Below, piece after piece: positions 16,814 to 24,742 of a stretch of DNA of 64,000 bases. Within the stretch, counting starts at the first letter, position 1. Each line of letters begins with the position of its first letter. The stretch comes from RBG-16-64-13 sp963718375 (GTDB lineage Bacteria; Actinomycetota; Thermoleophilia; RBG-16-64-13): contig CAVQZD010000007.1 of NCBI GenBank assembly GCA_963718375.1, positions 1 to 64,000 on the forward strand, in the 5' to 3' direction. Both the position numbers and the translations under genes were made by a program. Under the pieces are notes generated by a model. It worked only from the letters and a program-made list of their open reading frames with translations, ran no database searches and was not told where the DNA came from.

Positions 16814-17857
16814 CTACACCTCCTCGCCCACGATGTGAAGGTCCGCCCCACAGCCAGGGCACTTGCCTTGGTTTGTCCCGTTTCTCATTATTCTGAAACC
16901 TTGCCGCTCAATGGCGACCTCACCGCAGTCAGGGCACAAGGTCGACTCTGAGTCGTGACCAGGAACGTTGCCCGCATAGATGTACCGCAGCCCGGCTTCG
17001 TGCCCTGCGCGCAGCGCGAGCTCCAGTGAAGTGACGGGGGTCGGGGGCACGTCCATCAACCGGTAAGACGGGTGGAAGCGAGACACATGCCAGGGGATAT
17101 CGGGCGAGATCGCTACAAGGAACTCGGCAAGCTTTCGCAGCTCTTCTTCACTGTCGTTGCGCCCGGGTATTAGTAGGGTCGTCACCTCCAGCCAGATACC
17201 CATGTCGTGCATGCGCTTGATGGAGTCGAGTACCGGCTTCAGTCTTGCGCCGACCAAGGTGCGGTAGAACTCATCGGAGAAGGCTTTGAGATCGACGTTG
17301 GCCGCGTGCAGACGGCCGTCTATGTCGGCCAGCGTCTCGGCCGTCATGTAGCCATTGGTGACGAACACATTCTTCAGACCCGCGACTGAAGCAAGCTCAG
17401 CGCAGTCCCGGGCGTACTCATAGAAGATCGTCGGCTCAGTGTAGGTGTAGGAGATGCTTGCGCATCCGGAGGCCAGAGCCTCTTCGACCACCTGGCGCGG
17501 AGTCAGGTGCCTGCCCACGATCTGCCCGTGGTCCCGCGGCATCTGGCTTATGTCCGCGTTCTGACAGAAGGCACACGTGAAATTGCAGCCCACCGTGGCC
17601 AGAGAGAGACTGCGCGTGCCCGGCAAGAAGTGGAACAGCGGCTTCTTCTCGATAGGATCCACGGCGATCGAGATCGGGCGTCCATACACCAAGGTGTAGA
17701 GAACCCCCTCCTTGTTCTCCCGGACCCCGCAGAGCCCACGATCACCAGGTGCTACGCGGCAGTGATGGGCACACAAGAAGCAGTGGACCGTGGGGCCTCC
17801 CCGCCACTCACTCCACAAGTCGGCGCGCACGTGCTCTCCGCAACCGCCCTCACCCAT
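16814..17857 (-). CDS. amrS: AmmeMemoRadiSam system radical SAM enzyme
   Basis: This is a radical S-adenosylmethionine enzyme of the AmmeMemoRadiSam system. The 347-aa protein has a Cys-rich N-terminal segment (HCFLCAHHC...GLCGVR). The 4Fe-4S/SAM motif is CNFTCAFCQN near residue 95, followed by ISYTYTEPTIFYEY and FVTNGYMT. A second cysteine-rich region at the C-terminus (CPDCGE and CPGCGA) looks like a zinc ribbon. The enzyme resembles pyruvate-formate-lyase-activating enzymes, but no glycyl-radical enzyme gene is near. It follows the PHP gene by 2 nt and precedes amrB by 2 nt. Confidence 0.93.
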   Translation of the reverse strand: MGEGGCGEHVRADLWSEWRGGPTVHCFLCAHHCRVAPGDRGLCGVRENKEGVLYTLVYGRPISIAVDPIEKKPLFHFLPGTRSLSLATVGCNFTCAFCQNADISQMPRDHGQIVGRHLTPRQVVEEALASGCASISYTYTEPTIFYEYARDCAELASVAGLKNVFVTNGYMTAETLADIDGRLHAANVDLKAFSDEFYRTLVGARLKPVLDSIKRMHDMGIWLEVTTLLIPGRNDSEEELRKLAEFLVAISPDIPWHVSRFHPSYRLMDVPPTPVTSLELALRAGHEAGLRYIYAGNVPGHDSESTLCPDCGEVAIERQGFRIMRNGTNQGKCPGCGADLHIVGEEV

Positions 17858-17859
17858 CG

Positions 17860-18564
17860 CTACTCCTCGGGTAGAGCACCCGCCAACCGGCGCCAGATGC
17901 GCGTCGGCGGGGACGATGCCTGTCTCCCCCAGTTTAGTACGTAATCCCGAAAGCTCAGCCTGTTCTCCACGTCGCCGGCGGCCAGCAGTCGGACCAAGCT
18001 CTCCCTTGTGGGTAGTTCATCTACGACCACGTAAGAGCGCCCAACCTCGGCTTGGGCGTGAGCGTCGCTGCCGGCTCCTCGCGGCTTGCCGTGTCGTGCG
18101 GCCAAGCTTGCGCTCTTGGCGCCCGCGCGCGGGCCGAGCGCCCGGCCGTTGGCCGCCTCAATAACATCGCTGAGCGCGGCGGCGGCCTCGCGCTGGGTGC
18201 GCGATATCGCGCCGCGACGGCACACGTCATAGGGATGAGGTAGATAGACCACGCCTCCCGCCGCGCGGATGTGACCGACCGCCTCGGCGAGCGACGTCCC
18301 CTTGGGGATCTCTTCTTGCACGTAGAGCCCCACCACCTCGCCGTCCGCGGTAAAGACCTCCACGCCTGGGATCACTCGCGGCAGCGACGGGTCTGACTCC
18401 GAGATCTTGAGGGCGGCAAGCGCCCCTTTGACGGTGTTGTGGTCGGTGACTGCGATGCAGTGGAGGCCACGCGACTTGGCCGCCAACAACAACTCCTCCG
18501 GACTGAGCCTACCGTCCGCCGAGAAGTGGGTGTGATTGTGGAGATCGAGTCTCAGGTGAGACAT
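17860..18564 (-). CDS. PHP-domain phosphoesterase
   Basis: This is a predicted metal-dependent phosphoesterase of the PHP superfamily, substrate unknown. From the ATG at 18564 the product is 234 aa and begins MSHLRLDLHNHTHFSADG. That supplies the HxH motif, then IAVTDHNTVKG, IPGVEVFT, VYLPHPYD and GSDAHAQAEVG, which together provide the usual metal ligands. The last 45 residues are basic. The frame stays open 81 nt further upstream, but the family begins at this ATG. It lies between the small basic protein gene and amrS and is very likely cotranscribed with the amr genes. Confidence 0.87.
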   Translation of the reverse strand: MSHLRLDLHNHTHFSADGRLSPEELLLAAKSRGLHCIAVTDHNTVKGALAALKISESDPSLPRVIPGVEVFTADGEVVGLYVQEEIPKGTSLAEAVGHIRAAGGVVYLPHPYDVCRRGAISRTQREAAAALSDVIEAANGRALGPRAGAKSASLAARHGKPRGAGSDAHAQAEVGRSYVVVDELPTRESLVRLLAAGDVENRLSFRDYVLNWGRQASSPPTRIWRRLAGALPEE

Positions 18565-18571
18565 GGGGTAG

Positions 18572-18772
18572 TCACACCTCGGTAAACGAGCCTCCCGCGC
18601 GACGACGCCTGCGGTCGCGGAGAACTCGGTTTCCCCCTCCCTCATCTTCCGCGCGGCGATCGGATTCTCGGCGGTCGATGATGACCTCGACGCCCTCGAC
18701 CCCGGCGAAGCGCTTCTTGAATTCCTTGTAGTGCTTGTGCGCCAATTCGCGAGGTATGACGTAGTAGATCAC
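18572..18772 (-). CDS. Small basic protein of unknown function
   Basis: I do not recognise a family. With the GTG at 18772 the product is 66 aa. It has VIYYVIPRELAHKHYKEFKK, then VEVIIDRRESDRRAED and an Arg-rich stretch RVLRDRRRRRAGG. The DRRxxDRR pattern recalls short basic tails in other bacterial proteins, but I cannot assign a role. The frame stays open to a start at 18823, which would add 17 residues. GTG 18772 is preferred for the GGGGAGG about 10 nt upstream. It ends 7 nt before the PHP gene and is probably the first gene of the PHP-amr operon. Confidence 0.6.
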   Translation of the reverse strand: MIYYVIPRELAHKHYKEFKKRFAGVEGVEVIIDRRESDRRAEDEGGGNRVLRDRRRRRAGGSFTEV

Positions 18773-18851
18773 GAAGCCCCCACCTCCCCTACTACCGCGC
18801 TTTGTGTGATAGTGTCTGGTCACCCAAGTGTATCCAAGTCCCTGACTTCTT

Positions 18852-18857
18852 CATACT
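18852..18857 (+). promoter_or_regulatory. Candidate -10 box of a leaderless kinase transcript
   Basis: CATACT ends 5 nt before the kinase ATG at 18863, and no Shine-Dalgarno sequence is present. This suggests a leaderless or near-leaderless mRNA. No good -35 hexamer is visible. Confidence 0.35.
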
Positions 18858-18862
18858 AACGC

Positions 18863-20665
18863 ATGCCAGGAACCGGTGAAGAACAGAGAGCGGTACCGCT
18901 CCTAAAGAACCGCTACCAACTCGGCCGAGTCCTCGGGCGTGGTGGCATGTGCATCGTCTACCAAGCCTGGGACACGCGCCAACAGCGGTTCGTGGCCATC
19001 AAGCGCCTAGAACCCCCTCTCAACGAGGATCCTCGCACGCGCGCCCGTTTCGACCGCGAAGGGCGTGCTCTAGCCCTGCTCGATCATCCTAACCTGGTCG
19101 CGCTGCTGGACCGGGGTTCGAGCGAGAACGACGACTATCTGGTGTTCGAGTATGTGGACGGACGTTCCTTGAAGGAGCTCATCCGTGAAGGTCACATCAG
19201 CATCGAGGCTTTTGGCGTATTGGTAGGCCAGGTCGCCGAAGGCCTTGCCTCCGCCCATTCAGTCGGCATCGTTCACAGGGATGTGAAGCCGCAGAACATA
19301 CTCATCGACCGATTGGGCCACGCCAAGGTATCGGACTTCGGTATCGCCACAGGTCCTGACTGGACCCGCGTGACCCGCGCCGGCGCGGTCATAGGCAGCG
19401 CCCGCTATATGTCGCCGGAGCAGATCCGCAGCAAACCCGTGGATGCCCGGTCGGACGTCTATTCCTTGGGCGTGGTCATGTACGAGATGCTGTCGGGGCA
19501 CACACCCTTCGACGGCAACAACATGCCCGAGATAGCGAGACAGCACCTGCAAGCGGAGCCGCCTCCACTCACAGACACGCGCGCCAAGCTGCCTCCCGGT
19601 CTAGAGGCCATGATCATGAAGTGTCTGGAGAAGGACCCGGACGACCGGTTCGAGTCCATGGAGGAGCTGATCGGCGCCCTGGTGGCGCTTGGGCTGTACA
19701 GACTCAAGAACGAGGTCGAGGAGACCGGGACACACCGTTGGTCGCTTCGCCGCAGCAACACCGACGAGGCGGTTGCCGTAGACCTATCGTCGGAGTACGA
19801 GCGGCCTCCCAGTGCCCGCTCCTCGAAGTCGCGTTCGCAAAGAGGTCGCAGTTCACGCGAACGCGAGTCCGGTGCCGGCGCGTCACGCGAGTCGAGTGGT
19901 GAGCCGGACGACGAGAGGTATTTGGCACGAGAGCAGGCGCGGGCCGTTGCCAGAAAGCGCCGGAAGGCCAAGCGCCGCAGGCTGGCTTTGGGAGCAGGGG
20001 TGCTCGTCGCCCTGCTGGTGATCATCATCGTCACCTTGACTACCTGCGGGTCCGGCCCCGCTCCCGACCTTGCGGGCAAGAGCTGGGAAGAGGCGTCCGA
20101 ACTGGCGGACAGTGCCGGTCTTACGCTGGTGCCCATCGAGCAGCCCTCCTTCCAGGCGGTCGGCACCATACTGTCTCAAGACCCGCTGCCGGGCATCAAG
20201 TCCGAAGACGGCACCATAACTGTCGAGGTGGCCCGCGAACCGATCGCGGTGCAGGTCAACCGCGTGGCCGCCGCAGATCCCGACGGCGACCAACTGGAGA
20301 ACGACGCCCAGATCGGCAACCTCATCGACGGCAACCCGGACACCTCCTGGAGTACCGAGGCCTACAAGTCGCCCAGCATCGCGGGGGCCATATACCCCAA
20401 CAAACACGGCGTGGGCTTCCTCTTCTCCTTGGCGGAAGAAGCCAGCCTGGTCAGACTCACTTACACTCTGACCGGTTGGAGCGGCCAGATACAGGTACAG
20501 ACCACCGATGGCACGTGGGTAGGCGTCGCCGAGATAGGCCAAGGACAAGACGCGTATCTCTCAGAGCCGATCGCTGTCGGCCGGGTGTGGTTCACCGCCC
20601 TCGCCCAGCTGCCGAACAGCGACAGGTACGGCGTGATCATCAACGAGATAGCGTTCTACAAGTAG
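18863..20665 (+). CDS. Ser/Thr protein kinase with PASTA and discoidin-like domains
   Basis: This is a transmembrane Hanks-type kinase. In the 600-aa product the kinase domain spans about residues 17-275, with GRVLGRGGMCIVYQA, the catalytic Lys in VAIKRL, HRDVKPQN, DFG and APE-like SPEQ. A Ser/Arg-rich juxtamembrane segment follows (~290-375), then a membrane helix (~376-396). Outside the cell there is one PASTA repeat (~402-465) and a C-terminal ~130-residue beta-rich domain with IDGNPDTSWSTE and GVGFLF. This last domain is like the discoidin/NADase-type glycan-binding domains of actinobacterial kinases. The single PASTA and extra domain suggest sensing of cell-wall or glycan ligands. It is transcribed away from the PHP-amr operon. 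Confidence 0.92.
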   Translation: MPGTGEEQRAVPLLKNRYQLGRVLGRGGMCIVYQAWDTRQQRFVAIKRLEPPLNEDPRTRARFDREGRALALLDHPNLVALLDRGSSENDDYLVFEYVDGRSLKELIREGHISIEAFGVLVGQVAEGLASAHSVGIVHRDVKPQNILIDRLGHAKVSDFGIATGPDWTRVTRAGAVIGSARYMSPEQIRSKPVDARSDVYSLGVVMYEMLSGHTPFDGNNMPEIARQHLQAEPPPLTDTRAKLPPGLEAMIMKCLEKDPDDRFESMEELIGALVALGLYRLKNEVEETGTHRWSLRRSNTDEAVAVDLSSEYERPPSARSSKSRSQRGRSSRERESGAGASRESSGEPDDERYLAREQARAVARKRRKAKRRRLALGAGVLVALLVIIIVTLTTCGSGPAPDLAGKSWEEASELADSAGLTLVPIEQPSFQAVGTILSQDPLPGIKSEDGTITVEVAREPIAVQVNRVAAADPDGDQLENDAQIGNLIDGNPDTSWSTEAYKSPSIAGAIYPNKHGVGFLFSLAEEASLVRLTYTLTGWSGQIQVQTTDGTWVGVAEIGQGQDAYLSEPIAVGRVWFTALAQLPNSDRYGVIINEIAFYK

Positions 20666-20694
20666 ACACCGCAGCTTGCGGGGCACCTGCGCCG

Positions 20695-21462
20695 CTACGC
20701 GTCCACACCCAGATCGGCCAGCATCTGTCGCACCAGGCCCGCAAAACCGGGCTCTGTGACCATCCTTTGACGTCTGGGGCGAGGCAGGTCCACCTCCAAC
20801 TCCCGCTTCACCGTGCCCGGACGACTGCTGAGTACCACGACCCGGTCGGCAAGGTAGACGGCTTCTTCCACGTCGTGCGTGATGAAGACCACAGTGCGTC
20901 CAAACTCCTGCCACACGGTTAGTAGCCAATCCTGGAGCTCCTTGCGCGTGAGGGCGTCCAACGCTCCGAAGGGTTCATCGAGTAGCAAGGTGTCACACCC
21001 ACTGAGCCACGTCCGCAGCAGGGCTACACGCTGGCGCATCCCGCCCGACAATGCGGCCGGAAAGTCGTGCTCGAAGGTCTCGAGCCCGAAGTGCTGGAGC
21101 ATGTCGTGAGCCCTGGGGCGCGACTCTTCGCGAGGCACTCCCTGCACGTCCAGCGGCACCACCACATTGTCGAGCACGCTGCGCCAGGGCAAGAGCAGGT
21201 CGCGCTGCGGCATGTAGCCCAACCTTCCTAGTCGGCTGCCGGAATCCTGACCGTCGATGAGGATAGTACCCTCGTCGGGTTCCAGCAGGCCCTCGCACAG
21301 ATTGAACAAGGTACTCTTGCCGCTGCCGCTGGCCCCTATGATGGTGACGAACTCCCCGGGCATGACTCTGAAAGACACGTCCCGCAGCGCCGGGACGATG
21401 CGCGAATCTCCCATGAAGGTCTTACTGACCCGGCGCAGTTCGATCCGTGGAGTGACGCCCAT
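20695..21462 (-). CDS. ABC transporter ATPase, thiamine-precursor type
   Basis: ATPase of an importer in the nitrate/sulfonate/thiamine-precursor class. From the ATG at 21462 the product is 255 aa, with Walker A IIGASGSGKSTLF, Q-loop LGYMPQRDLLLPW, signature ALSGGMRQRVALL, Walker B TLLLDEPFGALD and switch VVFITHDVEEA. All are intact. The frame stays open 168 nt upstream into the binding-protein gene, but similarity begins after this ATG. It is the last gene of the TPP-riboswitch operon, 14 nt after the binding protein, so the likely cargo is a thiamine precursor such as hydroxymethylpyrimidine (ThiZ-like role, inferred from context). Confidence 0.9.
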   Translation of the reverse strand: MGVTPRIELRRVSKTFMGDSRIVPALRDVSFRVMPGEFVTIIGASGSGKSTLFNLCEGLLEPDEGTILIDGQDSGSRLGRLGYMPQRDLLLPWRSVLDNVVVPLDVQGVPREESRPRAHDMLQHFGLETFEHDFPAALSGGMRQRVALLRTWLSGCDTLLLDEPFGALDALTRKELQDWLLTVWQEFGRTVVFITHDVEEAVYLADRVVVLSSRPGTVKRELEVDLPRPRRQRMVTEPGFAGLVRQMLADLGVDA

Positions 21463-21476
21463 CAGTCTGCGGGCCG

Positions 21477-22463
21477 CTACGGCAGAAACCTGTCGGTGAA
21501 CGCGTCTTCTGGGGCCACCGGCGTCGTAACGACGCCATGGTCGAGCAGCCAGTCGGCGTAGTCTTGCCAGACACTCTCCTTCTGTTCGCCCCACCGGTCC
21601 GCGCCGGCGAGGTAGTAAGGAGACACCCACCGCTGGCTCTGCAACACCAGCTCCTCGTCCAGCTCGGGCACGGCCTTCAGCAGGATGCCGGCAGCCTCGT
21701 CCGGGTTCTCCGCTGCGTAGGTGTAACCACGCGACAAGGCGTGCAGCAATGCTTCGACGACTTCGGGTCTACCCGCGATGGTGGGTTCGCCTGCTATCAC
21801 TACTGGAGTGTAGTAGTCGGGCACGCAGTCGAAGTAGTCCTCCATCATCACCACGTCCAGGTCTACGCCCATCTGCTCGGCCTGCATGCCCTGCCAGCCG
21901 TAATAGACCCAGGCGAGGTCTATCTCTCTCTGCTCGAGAAGGGCTAAGGGGTCAGAGAATCCGATGTTGACTATCTCCAGCTTGTCGAACCGGGCACCTG
22001 CGCAATCCATCAGAGCTTCCAGCGTGGGCACTTCTGAAGGAGAACCCCACGCTCCGTACCGCAGCCCTTCGAAGTCGGCCGGACTCTGCACATCCAGGTC
22101 CGCGAGCGACGCGAAGCCGGATGTGTTGTGCTGCAGGACCGCCGCGATGGACACGATCGGCGCGCCCTCAGCCCGGGCAAGGGTCACAGACTCCTGAAAG
22201 CTGATACCGAAGTCGGCGGCGCCGCCCGCTACGGCCGCCTCCGGGTAGACCTCGCCGGGCTCCACGATCTCGACGTCTAAGCCAGAGTCCTCGAAATAGC
22301 CGAGTTCTTGGGCTACGTAGATGCCTGTGTGATTGGTGTTGGGCACCCAATCCAGCATGAGCGTGACGGGCGCCGCCCCCTCCTCGGTGTCATCGCAGGA
22401 GACCGCGGTCGCCCCCGCGAGTACCAGCAACACCAGCGACACGACCAGATACAGGCGCTTCAT
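21477..22463 (-). CDS. ThiY/NMT1-like substrate-binding lipoprotein
   Basis: This is the extracytoplasmic binding protein of the ABC importer. From the ATG at 22463 the product is 328 aa. A signal sequence ends in TAVSCDD (possible lipidation cysteine). The THI5/NMT1-like domain follows, beginning VTLMLDWVPNTNHTGIYVAQ, with YGAWGSPSEVPTLEALM and AWVYYGWQG. DWVPNTNHTG is characteristic of proteins binding pyrimidine precursors of thiamine. The frame stays open to 23234 across the permease gene, which is a GC-rich artefact. Position under a TPP riboswitch supports the thiamine assignment. Confidence 0.9.
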   Translation of the reverse strand: MKRLYLVVSLVLLVLAGATAVSCDDTEEGAAPVTLMLDWVPNTNHTGIYVAQELGYFEDSGLDVEIVEPGEVYPEAAVAGGAADFGISFQESVTLARAEGAPIVSIAAVLQHNTSGFASLADLDVQSPADFEGLRYGAWGSPSEVPTLEALMDCAGARFDKLEIVNIGFSDPLALLEQREIDLAWVYYGWQGMQAEQMGVDLDVVMMEDYFDCVPDYYTPVVIAGEPTIAGRPEVVEALLHALSRGYTYAAENPDEAAGILLKAVPELDEELVLQSQRWVSPYYLAGADRWGEQKESVWQDYADWLLDHGVVTTPVAPEDAFTDRFLP

Positions 22464-22504
22464 CCGATTGCTTCCTTCATCCGATACTTTCCTTCCTTCG
22501 CACA

Positions 22505-23293
22505 TCAGTAGATCCCCTGCCCGTCCCAGTGTTCCTTTCTCTGTGGTGAGTGGTACCAAGGCAGCGCGGCGCGCTCGATCGCGTACACGGACGCGAATAG
22601 AGCCACGCTGAGCAGCGTAGTGAGGAACATCGCCGCGAACACCTGGTCCATAGCCAATGCGTTCTTCGACCGCAGCAGATACAGCCCCAGCCCTGACGAG
22701 CCTCCGACCCACTCCCCGATCGTCGCCGCCACGATGCTGTAGGTGACAGCGATACGGAGGCCCGTGAAGAAGGCGGGGAGAGCCGAGGGTAGGCGGACCA
22801 TCCTCCATATCTGTCCCCTCTTGGCCCCCATCGCACGCAGCAGCGCGACCAACTCCGGATCCGCGGACGCCAGGCCGTCGACCATGCTGATGGTCAGCGG
22901 AAAGAAGCAGAAGAGGACTACAACGGATACCGTGGGTGCCATGCCAAAACCGAACCAGATGACCAGGATCGGCGCGACGGCCAGTATCTGGATCGTCTGC
23001 GAAGCCACCAGCAGGGGGTGGAGGGCGCGGCGGGCGAACGGGGAGAGATCGATGATCGCCGCCAGGCCTACCCCCGCCACCAGCGCGAACACCAGCCCAA
23101 TGCCGGTAGCCAGTAGGGTGGTACCCACGGCGTGGAGCAGCAGGTCTCTTGTCTCCCAGGCAGCTCGGGCCACGTCCGCGGGGGATGGCAATACAAAGGA
23201 GCTGAGCCCGCTGACCTTGGCGACGAAGTACCAACCGAAGACCAAGACCACCAGCAGTAGCACCGGCGGGACGATATCTCTGCGCGGGTTCAC
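22505..23293 (-). CDS. ABC transporter permease, ThiX-like
   Basis: This is the membrane subunit of the thiamine-precursor importer. The 262-aa protein has about six membrane helices. It has the conserved coupling segment ELVALLRAMGAKRGQIWRMV with the EAA-type glycine, followed by LPSALPAFFTGLRIAVTYS. This is the SsuC/TauC/ThiX branch of permeases. It lies 41 nt upstream of the binding-protein gene and 5 nt after the YkoF-like gene. Confidence 0.9.
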   Translation of the reverse strand: MNPRRDIVPPVLLLVVLVFGWYFVAKVSGLSSFVLPSPADVARAAWETRDLLLHAVGTTLLATGIGLVFALVAGVGLAAIIDLSPFARRALHPLLVASQTIQILAVAPILVIWFGFGMAPTVSVVVLFCFFPLTISMVDGLASADPELVALLRAMGAKRGQIWRMVRLPSALPAFFTGLRIAVTYSIVAATIGEWVGGSSGLGLYLLRSKNALAMDQVFAAMFLTTLLSVALFASVYAIERAALPWYHSPQRKEHWDGQGIY

Positions 23294-23298
23294 GTCCG

Positions 23299-23664
23299 CT
23301 ACCGCTGCTGGGCCGCTGCCTCGACCTCGTCCTGGATCTCAGCGACCAATCCGTCCGAGGGCATGCCGGCTGCGAAGGTGGCGACCATCACAGTCGAGCC
23401 GTGGCGCTGCGCGGCGCCGTACGCCGCCCGCAGCCCCCGGAACACCTGGTCTTCGCTCCCGGTCAGAAGCGTGCTCAGGTTCGCAACTCGGGCCTTGCAT
23501 CCCTCTGCTTGCGCCGCCTGTATGGCGGCTCGAACAGCCGGGCCGAGGTCGTCTTGTCTGAGCGGATAGATGGAGAACTGACAGCCCATGGTCTCCTGGG
23601 CCAAGTAGCCTGGGCCTTTGCTCGATGCGCCCCGCACCGTCGAGTCATGGTCACCCTTGTTCAT
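23299..23664 (-). CDS. YkoF / MTH1187-like thiamine-binding protein
   Basis: YkoF-type proteins bind thiamine or hydroxymethylpyrimidine and accompany thiamine transporters. The product from the ATG at 23664 is 121 aa. Family similarity begins at residue 26 (MGCQFSIYPLRQDDLGPAVR) with NLSTLLTGSEDQVFRGL further on, which fits one YkoF-like ferredoxin-fold domain. The first ATG has GGGAGG 5 nt upstream and overlaps the thiN stop (ATGA). A second ATG at 23589 has AGGAG close upstream and would give the bare domain. The operon position under a TPP riboswitch supports a thiamine-binding role. Confidence 0.75.
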   Translation of the reverse strand: MNKGDHDSTVRGASSKGPGYLAQETMGCQFSIYPLRQDDLGPAVRAAIQAAQAEGCKARVANLSTLLTGSEDQVFRGLRAAYGAAQRHGSTVMVATFAAGMPSDGLVAEIQDEVEAAAQQR

Positions 23665-24305
23665 GTCGCCCTCCCCAGGTAGTGCACTACAAGAAGATCG
23701 CCAGCGCCGTGCGTGACCCGGGCCAGCGTCGCAGTCATCTCGTTGCTGATCGCGCGCGTCGACGAGGCCATGAGGGACTCGCCCTCCAGTGGGTAGAGCA
23801 GACCCTCCGTGCGCACATCATCGACCTCGGCCATCAGCGGCAGTAGCGAGACCACATCGCCGGGTCGGCCGCGGACCTCTGCGTCTCCGCCGGCCACAAG
23901 CACCTCGTGTTGCCCGTCCACAAGACGCACGTCGACCCCTTTCAGCCAAGGAGATGTGAGCAGCAGGATGTTGCCGATGAGGTGGTCAAGACGCGGTCCA
24001 CCCAGCGCCGCGAAGACGATAACCTCCTTGGCGCCTCGATCGACCACCAGCCGGAGTGCGTGCTCCAGATCGGTCTCATCCTTATCCGTACGTAGGACGA
24101 TCGTTTCGACACCCTTGGCCTGCATCATCGCTCTCGTCTCCGTGGTCACGGAGTCCATGTCGCCAACGAAGAGGTCGGGTGCGAGCGCCATCCCCGCGAA
24201 GGCGTCGGCTCCCGCGTCCACGGCCACGATCAGATCGCCGGTAGAGAGATCCTTCAGGTCAAGCGCCCGGGACAGGGCCGAACCCGCGACAATCACAGCC
24301 CGCAT
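23661..24305 (-). CDS. thiN: Thiamine diphosphokinase
   Basis: This enzyme converts thiamine and ATP to thiamine diphosphate. The 214-aa protein has the catalytic-domain motifs VAVDAGADAF, LFVGDMDSV, TDKDETDLEHAL and GGPRLDHLIGNI, which bind Mg-ATP. The C-terminal beta-domain has LYPLEGESLMASSTRAISNE, the thiamine-binding part. An AGGAGG precedes the ATG. It is the first gene behind the TPP riboswitch and is translationally coupled to the YkoF-like gene, so salvage, import and activation of thiamine are controlled together. Confidence 0.94.
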   Translation of the reverse strand: MRAVIVAGSALSRALDLKDLSTGDLIVAVDAGADAFAGMALAPDLFVGDMDSVTTETRAMMQAKGVETIVLRTDKDETDLEHALRLVVDRGAKEVIVFAALGGPRLDHLIGNILLLTSPWLKGVDVRLVDGQHEVLVAGGDAEVRGRPGDVVSLLPLMAEVDDVRTEGLLYPLEGESLMASSTRAISNEMTATLARVTHGAGDLLVVHYLGRAT

Positions 24306-24407
24306 CAGCGATGCCTCCTAGCGGGGCAGACGCGAGCGCCAAGAGTGAGGCTTTCCCCCGCTGTTGCCGAGTCCCGCAGACGCGTGACGACGGGGGTCCA
24401 AAGGAGT

Positions 24408-24500
24408 ACCGTTACTTCCCTTCGCTGGCATTAACCAGATCAGGTTCGCAGGGTCTGTGGCCTGGGCCACACTCTCAGCTATGCGCTCCCCTAGCAAGGT
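24408..24500 (-). ncRNA. TPP riboswitch (THI element)
   Basis: On the minus strand the sequence shows the THI-box landmarks in order: GGGGAGC, GCTGAGAG, ACCCTGCGAACCTGATCTGG, TTAATGCCAGCG and GGGAAGTAA. The closing P1 helix can form between TTGCT (24497-24493) and AGTAA (24416-24412). It lies ~100 nt upstream of thiN. Between it and thiN, CCCCCG and CGGGGG (complement near 24345-24395) could pair as part of the expression platform, but no U-tract is seen, so control may be at translation. It represses the five-gene thiamine operon when TPP is plentiful. Confidence 0.95.
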
Positions 24501-24517
24501 TTGTGTGCTACCTCACG

Positions 24518-24523
24518 ATTCTA
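24518..24523 (-). promoter_or_regulatory. Candidate -10 box of the thiamine operon
   Basis: The complement reads TAGAAT, ~18 nt upstream of the TPP riboswitch. That would put the transcription start just before the aptamer. No clear -35 hexamer. Confidence 0.4.
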
Positions 24524-24602
24524 CCACCGCGATCGGGGTGCCTAGACGGCCGGGAGCTTTCTGGAGCAGACGTTCACGAATACCGGCCACGCTCTAGTCC
24601 GC

Positions 24603-24608
24603 TATAAT
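24603..24608 (+). promoter_or_regulatory. Consensus -10 box upstream of the por operon
   Basis: A perfect TATAAT lies ~135 nt upstream of the porG start and diverges from the thiamine promoter. No TTGACA is present at 16-18 bp. The region 24306-24742 holds only this box, the riboswitch and the thiamine promoter; the leader between 24615 and 24742 shows no structure I recognise. Confidence 0.5.
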
Positions 24609-24742
24609 TGCTGCGTTTGCCCCGGTCGCCATCGGCGTAGCCAGTCCATTCCGGGCTCTTGTTCACGATCGACGTACGCGCCGACCGTGCCGCGCCCCAC
24701 CGAGGCTCGTGCATCGGCAAGCGCGTACGAAGAGGAGTGCCC

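Noticed and set aside
22464..23234. Extended N-terminus for the thiamine-precursor binding protein
   Set aside because: It is the shadow of the permease gene; the signal sequence begins at the ATG at 22463.
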